A stretch of DNA of 64,000 nucleotides from Sphagnum compactum (Eukaryota; Bryophyta; Sphagnopsida; Sphagnales), in assembly GCA_965153455.1 (NCBI GenBank), contig OZ234503.1, forward strand, positions 4,216,001 to 4,280,000. The letters are read 5' to 3'. The notes beneath the pieces are model-generated. The model searched no databases. It saw nothing but the letters and a program-made list of their open reading frames with translations, and was not told the origin of the DNA. The stretch's first letter is position 1. Each line of letters opens with the position of its first letter. Below, piece by piece: positions 52,470 through 61,595 of this stretch. The position numbers were made by a program, and so were the translations under genes.

Positions 52470-53585
52470 TTTAAAAATTGGAAAGTCTTCGAATCCAAAC
52501 CTTCACCTTCGATTCTTTTCCTTTTCTTTTGGTGCTCTTGCCATCTCCTTGAACCTTTTGATGTTCGTGTCAGGATGAGTAGTGTCTTCCACTGGTCGTT
52601 TAGTCTGGGCCATGACATCAATCACATCTTCATGGATTTTGAAGTTCCTTTCCAAACCCATCAAAGTTTTCTCTCACCCTTCATTCACTGGTTCAATTAA
52701 ATGTACTTGAGATTTGCCCTTCTCCTTAGCAGAAAACCTTCGAGTAGAAGAACCTGCATTCTCTCTGGTAGTCAATGCTGGCAAGTTTGGACATTCTCTT
52801 GAATAATGACCCATCTCCCGACACTTATAACATTGAATTGTAGATAGGTCCCTCTCCATGTTTTTGCTCTTACTAATACTTAATTGTAATAGATGGAGGC
52901 TCAACTGGTTCATTTGATTGATCATCTATTCCATAACCGACTCCATGCAGGAGCTCGCTTTTGGATGTTTTTGTAGCTCTAGTTTAGTTGAAAATTGAAT
53001 TGCTTACACCGTGGATTACTCAGTTGGTTGTGGAACTTCCTCCATGCTTTTTTCTTTCTTCTTGGCCACCTCCGCTGCTTTATCAAATGTCTCCACTTGA
53101 TCATATCTCACTTATTGTCGCAGCTTTGATAACAAACCAATGGTGAAATGTTCTAGCACCAATGCATTGATTCCCGTATAAATTGAATCAGTTCCTTCAT
53201 ACCCTTGTGCCCTAAGACACCCTTGGAGTTTATTCTGTAATATCATTGTTCTTTCTCTATACTTTCTCACTGATTCTAAAGCCCCTTGCTTTAGTTAACT
53301 TAATTCAAGTATTAAGTTTTGGTAAACATTCTTCACAGAAAATTCCTTCACTAGGGCCTTAATTATGTCATTCCATGATCCCTTCAATGCTACTGTTTAT
53401 CACTCAAACCAATGTGATGTTATACCTTTTAAAAATTCAGGAAGAAAATTAAGCCATTATGTAACTATCCTAAGCCCCATACCAATACAAACTCTCTTAT
53501 GTTCCCTTAAAAATATTTCAAGGTCTTCACCCTTACTTCCCCTAAAAATTGGAATAACCATGTTAATTCTTATTTTATCTTAAAA
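52470..53585 (-). mobile_element. gypsy-type retrotransposon gag fragment
   Basis: On the minus strand, 53585-53340 reads (through two stops) VIPIFRGSKGEDLEIFLREH and then WLNFLPEFLKGITSHWFE, the pattern of a retrotransposon gag core. Further along, 52925-52674 encodes a zinc knuckle C-x2-C-x4-H-x4-C (CYKCREMGHYSREC). Gag core followed by CCHC is the normal order. Protease and polymerase are absent, so this is a truncated, dead copy. Confidence 0.7.
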
Positions 53586-53797
53586 AAAACACACTAACAT
53601 AATAAATTCTTTTTGTCCAACTATCACTTAGTTTTTACAACCTTTCCTCATGAATAAGGAAATTCCCAATGGCTCAAACTACACTCGTAATAAAATTCTC
53701 CTTATCTTCTCAGTGTATATTGTCTTTAGTGTTTTTGCATACCACCTACACCACAACGGAAAGCAAATTGTCCTTTTCAATGCATATATATTAATTA

Positions 53798-53943
53798 ACT
53801 AGAAAAAAAATTGTCTTTTGCAACTTGTCTTATGCAACTAAAATTGTCTTAGACAACTAAAAAATGTCGCATGCAACTAAGTTTTAGTTGCATGCGACAT
53901 GTGTAGTTGCATAAAACAAGTTGCAAAAGACAGTTTTTCTAGT
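53798..53943. mobile_element. foldback (hairpin) element, ~146 bp
   Basis: The left arm, ACTAGAAAAA then TTGTCTTTTGCAACTTGTCT and TATGCAACTA, is repeated as its reverse complement on the right (TAGTTGCATAAAACAAGTTG, CAAAAGACAG, TTTTTCTAGT). The inner ATGTCGCATGCAACTAA is also paired. The left arm carries about 25 extra bases (AAATTGTCTTAGACAACTAA). Nearly the whole element can fold into one hairpin with arms of about 55-60 bp, as in foldback MITEs. Confidence 0.85.
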
Positions 53944-54056
53944 AGTATGTATGCATATCTCAATAAAGCCAAGTGCTATTTGTAACTTCAACTAGAAGCC
54001 TTATACAAGCACCCACCAACCAGAACTAGTTCATTCCATCGAGAACCCAGGAATAA

Positions 54057-54895
54057 TCAGACTGTGAGATGACCTTCAAAAGGCTTCTTACGTCCCGTGA
54101 GTACCTCGTAGCAGGTCATGGCATAGCTGTAAACATCCGCCACCTTGGTGAAGGTGTCGAGTGGGAGTGGGAGTTGGAGTTTCTCATTTCGACGTAAAGC
54201 GAGTAGAATCTCAGGAGCTCGCCAAAAACCCGTGCCCTTGACCCCCAACGGAACATTCGAAATCCGCGACCCTACATGCAAAGTTCCTTTTGTGACCGTC
54301 AAAGATATTACCACGTAGTAGTCGGAAGGAGTTGTCAATGAGAACGTTGGCTGCTTTGAGGTCTCGGTGCAAAATCTCGTCCCTGTGGAGGTTTCACATG
54401 CCCTTTGCAATGTCCCACATGATCAATTTGGCGACTTCTGCGACTTCTTTTGTGAAAGGTGGGCTTTGGTTGTTGTTCTGTTGCATCTTCTCATCGATGA
54501 ACTTGCGTAGATCACCCCAATATCGATAGCGAACCTCCATCATCCAACAAAAGTATGCCCCGTATGATACAAACATTGTCCTTTCCATAGCTCCATGAGT
54601 TTGCATTTTCAAACATTCCGTGGGGCCATTGCCTCTGCAGGTCCAGCAAGGGAAACTGGCACTTGAACACCTTCCACACAAGAGGAGCAGCACCCTCGTC
54701 ATGCTCGCAGTTAAAAATTTCAGCCTGGGCTCCTGCGGCAATCTTCTCACCCGTATGGAACGAGTAATATCCTCGACGAAAGAAGCGACCCCACTTGGGA
54801 TGACTCTGCAGACGCTCAAAGATCTCCATGATTTCGCTCTTTTGTTGCATCATGTCCCGAAAACGGCTAGAAACACACGCAGAAGGATCACCCAT
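54057..54895 (-). pseudogene. frameshifted protein kinase pseudogene
   Basis: The start is an ATG at 54895. Frame one carries HTGEKIAAGAQAEIFNCEHD (glycine-rich loop region) and VWKVFK (the VxxK lysine motif). A frameshift near 54515 moves to GDLRKFIDEKM and WDIAKGM. A TGA follows at about 54387-54389, after which the same frame continues with ILHRDLKAANVLID (the HRDLKxxN catalytic loop). The metal-binding motif region reads VADFECS instead of DFG. A second frameshift near 54260 gives GTGFWRAPEILLAL (APE motif) and DVYSYAMTCYEVLTGRKKPF (subdomain IX), and the frame ends after KPFEGH. It has no introns, two frameshifts, one stop and a truncated C-lobe. It is a TKL-like plant kinase relic, possibly a processed copy. 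Confidence 0.85.
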
Positions 54896-55852
54896 GCTTT
54901 GGCATCATGGAAATTGTGAGCTGCCTTGTTGTGCTGTCAACGATTCAATAGAGCAGCTGCACACTACTGACACTATTCTCACACCAAAACTAGTCTCTCG
55001 CCAAAGCTAGCTAGCCACAATAACGCGCTTCATAGAAGCACCAAAATCACGAGTCTATGCTGCACACCACAATCCAGATACTTACACCATTCCCTTTTCA
55101 AAACTGATCTCTAAGCAACATCGAGGAGCTGGAGCAATCGCGGGCCTCGACTAGTTTTGAATCCTACACTATACATATAAATACATATATATTTATATTG
55201 TCCACGGAATGAATGGGTCTATGAGAATGATGCACAACCTGTGCTTCGAAGGATGCTCAAGGAAGGAAGGAAGGAAGGAAGGTCTCACCTGTATCTGTCT
55301 CACTTGTTCCAGAAGTATGTTCAAACTTGACACTACTTGGAAGCGGCTTCTCCTCCTGTCCATATGACTCCTTCAATTGGTGTTTGGGAGAGGGTTATCT
55401 ACTGCAGAGTACATTTGTTGGCCTTGCCTACCAAGGCAACGATGTTCTTTTTTCTTTTTTTCTATAATGGGCATCATCCATCTTTTTTTGAGAAAAACAT
55501 GGATCAGGCCAAGGGCAGATAAAGGAAAAAAAAGTAGCATGCAAATATGTACTTCTGTTCTGGCTGCAGTAAGGACCCTTTGCTTTGTCGGTGCCCCATT
55601 CTTTGGGTAGCATTTAGAACTCCTCCCTTCACAACATATTGCATCAATTGCAAGTGGTGGTGGACTTGCGCATTTGCAGAAAATAGTGGCAATGAGCTTG
55701 TCAATGGGAGGGCAGTGGTCACAATTTTTGAAGACTGGATCATCATTGAACTGCCAGTTCCTTTTTTTTTGCAGGGGAAATCAGAATTAAAGAACCTCCA
55801 TTTCCAGTTATTTCAAAAACTCAAGGAACCTGTGGGTTTCATGAAAGAACCA

Positions 55853-56030
55853 GCAAAGAACTGTGCATTTCTGACAGTTCTTTCATTATAATTCTGTTTT
55901 TGGGGGAGAATGGAAGTTATACTCTTCCATTCTCCCCCAAAATGGAAGAACCGCTTCTCTGATTTTCTGAGAACAGAACTTGTGAGATCAGAAGAACCAG
56001 AGTGATAACTGGCAGGGGTTGGTGCCATTT
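55853..56030 (+). repeat. dispersed repeat, copy A
   Basis: This segment aligns with 59761-59908 in the same orientation. Shared landmarks in order are GAACTG, TAGTTCTTT or CAGTTCTTT, GGAGAATGG, AGTTATA, CTCTGATT(T/G)TCTGAGAACAG, GATAAC and GGGGTT(T)GGTGCC. Copy A contains an extra perfect hairpin. Confidence 0.6.
55898..55942. repeat. perfect 19-bp inverted repeat with 7-nt loop
   Basis: TTTTGGGGGAGAATGGAAG at 55898-55916 is exactly complementary to CTTCCATTCTCCCCCAAAA at 55924-55942. The second arm looks like an inverted duplication of the first, since only the first has a counterpart in copy B. Confidence 0.95.
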
Positions 56031-58029
56031 CTGATACCCGCATAACACTGGTGCAAACTCCAAGGAGAGTTGAAGACACAAAAACTCCCAGCCAACAGCA
56101 ACTTGGGGAGCCTGTCTAGCAGAACTACTTCTACAGGCATGAAGCATGTCTTCCATCTGTAGTTTCAATTCCACCAGGAAAATCGACTTCAGAAACAGAC
56201 ATTGCTTTGCCTGGCTTCTTCAAATCTAGGCAATCTTTTGCTCAGAAAACAAGACACACAAACCAGTCCAAATCATGACAAAGGTCAATCAATTCCTCCT
56301 ATTGCCTCATTCATAGAAGGTGCGCAGGTGTTCATGACTGTGGGGCCTTTATGACAGAACTACGCAAATATGACTTAATTTATGGGCAGAAACGTGGTAA
56401 AGAGTGTGTCATGTGTGTTGATTGAATGCTGTTAGGGTTTTGGGCAAGAGCCAGACAGAGTGGCTACACACTATGAACCATAGGGTGAACCCTCAGGGTC
56501 ATGCCAAGAAGTCTCATTTCCTACCCCTCTTCTCTTTTTCTCACCATGGCTACTCCAGTCCAATTCATGGTGTTTTCTCATACTTTCCAACATGGCTATA
56601 CTTCTTGGAGGCAATTTAAGAGGTTGATAATTTCATAGCATCCGTCAACATACATACCTATGGTTCATAGAGTGTACAGCACCTTGCCTTACTCTTGCCA
56701 GTTTAGTCTCAATTGCATCTACATGTCATCTGAACAGAAGAGGGAACTTGAGGCTGGATATCTCTACTCGATTGTCCAGGTTTGTGGAAGATCTCTGAAC
56801 AATGGAAAGGCTAGGTCTGTACAGCCTGAAGGGGCCTTGATTCTTTCAGCAGTGTGGTTCTTTTTATGCAGCAGAATAGCCTTTCATTTGGTGTGCATGT
56901 AGTTAACCTTTTTATTCAGTTATTGGCTCATTGCTCGGAAGCAAGCTTTTGGAGGCTTCAGGAGACTAGATTGGTTCTCCACTGATTGGACCATGTGGTC
57001 TACAACTGCATTTGGTGATTTCTTGATTCTCATGAGAGATATGCTGGTGATTGTTGGAGCTTGTTGAGTAGGGTTGGTGCAGTGTTGTTTATCTGTGCAT
57101 TAAGTGACAAGATGACTGGTTTGTCTAGTTGTTGGGGGTGGCAGTGTGATATCATGATGCATGCAGGCCCCTACAGCTTCTTTAGAGTAACTAATCTGTG
57201 GGAGTTGTATGCACTCTTGGAGACACCAAAGCTCTTCTCATGTTTGACCTTCTACAATGTCTTTGTTACCTGGCATGAATGTTTTTTGGTCTGATCTGCC
57301 ATCAAGTTAAAGGTCTTTTCTTAGCTTTTGGTTCCATGGTTGTCACAGGCTGCTTTGGGTGAAACAAAGAATTTTGACGCTTTCTGGCAGTCTTTTCCCT
57401 ACTCTTATGTTTGTTGTCAACTCATGAGAGCCTCTATGTTTTTTCCCCCTCACTTTTGCTTTTGACTTCACAAACACAACTTGGAGGCGTCTGGCCTTCA
57501 CAATTGGTCCCCTGGTAGGTGATGCATGTTACTTCCCAGTTTCTGCAGTTAATCCTGCTCAGACCATTCAAATGATATGACATGTATGCACTTCTGGGGT
57601 CATCACCATTCATGCTTACCAGCCAAATGGTCATTTAGTTCAATCAAATTTGTGCTTTCTCCTGTTATTCGAACTTGTGTGAGGAGGATCTGTTTGCCGG
57701 ATGCAAATTTGGTAACTGGAGATTTAAAGGTGTTGGAATCCATTTGGGGTAGCATCATTATGTAGGCTAGCACCGATAGATCTTCATCTCAACACTTTGT
57801 GTTGCTTGTGAGAGTTCTCCAGCCAACTCATGTGGGTATATGGTATACCTCTAGATAGACAATGTCATAGTTGAAGAAGGCAGCACAACCTCAAAGGATG
57901 GGGAACTGGACAGAGGAAACAATGAGACTAGCAATCAAAGAGGTGAAGACAGGGAATGATATGATGCACATAATAGGGGAGAAGTATAACATCCCAGCAT
58001 CTTGAATCTGAGACTGGATCAGTGGGAAG

Positions 58030-58590
58030 ATGTCATCAAAGAAAAAAGGTCCTTGTACTGTCTTGTCACAGGAGGAGGAACATAACATTGTGGATTGGTG
58101 CCTCCAAACACAACAAACAAGCCATGGCATCACCTTTTACATGCTGCGGAAAAAAGTGGCAGATATTTGTCAGGGAAGAGAGACACCATTCAAGGATGGT
58201 GTACCAGGCAAACGGTGGCTTAAATGGTTCAAGAAACGGCACTCCTGTGTGAGTATTGAACCAGCTCATGCATTGAAAGGGGAAAGGCAACCTGAATTGG
58301 AGAGAGAAATTTTAGCTGGCAGGAAAAAGAAGCTGCCATGGTTACTGCCAATGACACCACCAATGATGCTACCAATGATGCATCCTATGTCTCTCCCATT
58401 ATCTGAGGCCAATGGCTTTGCAATTGTTGCAAGAGACCAATACAATGGACACAGTGACGTACCAACCTTGAATATGCAGGAGGCACAAGATAGGCTTCCC
58501 CTTCCCCATATTCAATCAGCAAGGGATATGGGGATAATGGCTGTTAAAAATGGAATGGAAATGAGTGCAGGGATGGGAATTGGAATGTGA
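58030..58590 (+). CDS. CENP-B/Tc5-type HTH protein
   Basis: A 186-codon single-exon frame starts at ATG 58030. Residues about 9-75 form a CENP-B-type helix-turn-helix: VLSQEEEHNIVDWCLQTQQT, GITFYMLRKKVADIC, then GVPGKRWLKWFKKRH, a match to the DNA-binding domain of pogo/Tigger-type transposases and CENP-B. The remaining residues include a Met/Pro-rich segment and no DDE nuclease domain. Such solo-HTH proteins are either transposon remnants or domesticated DNA-binding proteins. The intact frame fits the latter or a young relic. The true gene could include upstream or downstream exons. Confidence 0.65.
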   Translation: MSSKKKGPCTVLSQEEEHNIVDWCLQTQQTSHGITFYMLRKKVADICQGRETPFKDGVPGKRWLKWFKKRHSCVSIEPAHALKGERQPELEREILAGRKKKLPWLLPMTPPMMLPMMHPMSLPLSEANGFAIVARDQYNGHSDVPTLNMQEAQDRLPLPHIQSARDMGIMAVKNGMEMSAGMGIGM

Positions 58591-58599
58591 CATGGGAAG

Positions 58600-61000
58600 A
58601 AGGTTATGCACAGTTATACAGTCTTACTATTGCACTTTTGAGAGCAGAAGACTACATTCAATACCAGCAAGATGTGGGACACAGATTTGTCATGTAAATT
58701 GCACCCTTGTGCTCCTGCAGGTATTAAGGCAGGTCTCCTGTTTTGATTGTTGGTGCTATAATGTACTAGGTTTATGGATGAATGGGTGTACATTCACCTG
58801 CTTATATAGGCTGGACAGTGTGGAATCAGTTGCTTTGGGATTTCAGTGGCAGCTACAACAACTGAATGGGGCCAGTGAATTGTAAAATCTGTTTTGATGT
58901 ATACTTGATTTGCTTTGGTCAACTTTGCATAGACAAGTTATATCCTTTTGACAGAGTCTACATGTGGAGTAAGTGTATAGACTGACTAGGTCTTGTTCAT
59001 TGTTATGGACAGTTTTTCTGGGTAGTGTTAGGTTTGTTTTCTTGTATATAAAACGGTTACAGATTGACTCGATCTTGCTCATTGTTATAAATAGCTTGTT
59101 CGACTTCTGGATGTTTTAGATTAGATTGCCTGCATGTAAAATGGTTCTGGAGGATCCCTCTGTATATGCTTCCACCTCAGACACCAGTGTGAGAACCTAC
59201 ACATTACAGCTACTGGTACAGAATAGCACCATATGCATAGTCATTGCAGAGTGGACGCAGATTAAGTTTTGTTTCGGAAAAGGGATATTTTGTATTGGAA
59301 AAGGTCTATCTTTGAGACCCTTTCAGAATCTAACCTATCTGTCATGAGGATGGTAGGGTGAGTGGAGGGTACTGCAAATTCGAGAAGGGTGAAAAGTCTT
59401 CTCCAGTGAAGAAAACCGTTACAAAAATTGGTGCCTGCCTTGCTTTGAGCCCAGCTCAATACAAACTCTCCTTATACCTGAAAGGGAAAGGAAAGAAGGC
59501 TGGCTTCAAAGAAATTTAAATGTATGAAACCTGTGAGGTCTTGTAACAGCCTGGTGAGGACCAGTGTTCTTTGATTTTGTTGATAACCTCTGGTTTTTGT
59601 TTTTTGAAGGACAAAAAAATCAGAGAACCATTGGTTCTAGTTTTGTGGGAAAAATCAGATTGTTGATGAAACCCTGTCAAACTTTATAAAAAGAAGCACC
59701 CAAGAAAGGGAGAGAAAAAGAAACAAGGGGCAAGAACCAAAGTCCAGGCAAGCAAACAAGACACAGAACTGCAGTTTTCTTGGATAGTTCTTTGTTTCTT
59801 TTGGAGAATGGCAGTTATATATTAGAAACTGTTCTCTGATTGTCTGAGAACAGCAGTTATCAAGTTAAAGAACCGTCCTGATAACCCGGTGGGGGTTTGG
59901 TGCCAAAATAATGGTTGGCACCTTGTCAGATCTGCATCAAATATTTATCCAACTTTGTGCAACCGAAGGCCAGCATTAAACAGGTGCAATGAGTTAAATA
60001 CAGTTTGGATCTTATTTTTCTTGACCTTTATTTTGTAGGTTTTTTTTCTTGGATTAGGAATTTCCTCAAATTGTTGAACAATATAGGTCATTAACTTCAA
60101 ACTACTCTTATATCAATGACATCCAAGTTGTCTAATGTACTTTTCAAACTATTGTAAGTGCCAAAACTTATCACAAAATCACAGTGGCATTTTCTTTAAA
60201 AGAATCAATATGAACTTATTATTTTCATGGCTTTCTTTTAACTCATTATAGAACCCAATGATAATTGTGTGGCCAAATATGATGATTGCCACTCATGTTC
60301 ATTTGCCCTGATTTCAGTCTATTAAAAGTTTGAAGTTTTAGTTTTAAACAAAAATGGTTTTGCTACATCACATAAATGAGTTTGCATGGCATTGTTACAA
60401 GAGTGTGCAACATGAAACAGGTTGCAAAGTGTAAACTTTCATACTATGACAATTCCAACCTTTTTCCTTTCCCATGGCAAAGCTCTTTCAACAATTATCA
60501 AATGCCAAATCTCACTCACGGATATGATATGAAGTTCCAAAGTGTAAATTGTGAAGGTGCCAAGGGTGTTTAACACTATCTTAAACAAAACAAAATCATT
60601 TGATATGAAACTCTTCCAAGTTGCCATAATTTTAACAAATTTTCAAAGTGTTGGAACCATGGTAATTGTTGCATATTGTAGGTCTAATTTATTATTCCAA
60701 AAGCTTAGTGCATTGGATCTCTGAAATCATAAACATTTCACAGCAGAGACAAATAATGGGATAGGTGATTGACCAAGAAGCCCAATGCCACAATCATGCC
60801 CACCCATATAGAGCTCAAGTCCAGTCAAATTTATGTATGTGAACAACTAAACAAGGTTTTTCATTTCCAAATAAACCCTATCAAATGTTGATATAGTAAC
60901 TAACAGTTACATGACAAGATTGCATAATATTCATCAAGATTTCATAAGGTCCTTGGCACATGTACAAGATCTTATAGTGGTAGGTAAAGTCAAAAGCTGT
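58600..61000. other. intergenic DNA with dispersed repeat copy B
   Basis: No gene was recognised. A repeat related to 55853-56030 lies at 59761-59908. From 60.0 kb the DNA becomes more AT-rich. Confidence 0.4.
59761..59908 (+). repeat. dispersed repeat, copy B
   Basis: It is the counterpart of 55853-56030, with the same order of conserved words but without the second hairpin arm. Its sequence between GTTATA and CTCTGATT is shorter. Confidence 0.6.
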
Positions 61001-61235
61001 GGGCTTTACCAGAATATGGGCCCGCACGAGGTGGAGCTACTTGCCAGCCCCATTCTGATAAAGTGTGTGGCCAAGGGCTTTACCAGAATAAGGGCCCACA
61101 TGAGGTGGAGCTGATTGCAGGCCAGATTCTGGAAAAGCGTGTGGCCAAGGGCTTTACCAGAATAAGGGCCCACATAAGGTGGAGCTGATTGCAGGCCAGA
61201 TTCTGGAATAGCGTGTGGCCAAGGGCTTTACTGTG
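61001..61235 (+). repeat. 74-bp tandem repeat, just over three copies
   Basis: Units beginning GGGCTTTACCAGAATA start at 61001, 61075 and 61149, with a partial fourth at 61223. The second and third are nearly identical; the first is more diverged. Each contains GGGCCC and GTGTGGCCAA. It lies about 360 bp downstream of the 3' end of the FG-GAP gene. Confidence 0.95.
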
Positions 61236-61595
61236 CAGAAAGCTCTTTTCAATTATTTCTGCCGAAGCTGACAAGTATTGCACAGGCACACACTTCTATT
61301 AATGTAGACCTATAAGGGTCAAGGAATTGTGCAAAATTTCCTACGATTTTTGGAGAACATTGTCAATAGTCATAAGCCTAGAACATGGTAATAAGCATAG
61401 GGCTCAGTAATAAGTTAGGCTAAGTAAGTCATCAGAGTTCAGTAAAAAGTCACTCAAGCTAAATTTGCACAAGATAACAAAGTAATCTCCAACAACAAAA
61501 CATGTGGTAAGAAACAATGCTATTACCAAGGATTCAGAATATCTATACACTAATTGGAGGAGCACAATGATGGGTTGGGTGCTCAGGAGGAAATC

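Larger units (their letters stand above)
54920..58029. other. no recognised gene; dispersed repeat copy inside
   Basis: The stretch holds a GGAA tetranucleotide run near 55261-55282, a perfect 19-bp hairpin (55898-55942) inside a dispersed repeat, and scattered short open frames without family resemblance. Composition from 55.3 to 58.0 kb is gene-like in places, so leader exons or a long UTR of the 58.0-kb gene cannot be excluded. Confidence 0.35.

Noticed and set aside
58030-58260. RWP-RK or MYB-type transcription factor
   Set aside because: The helix pattern with GVPGKRWLKWFKKRH fits the CENP-B/Tc5 HTH and lacks an RWPxRK motif.
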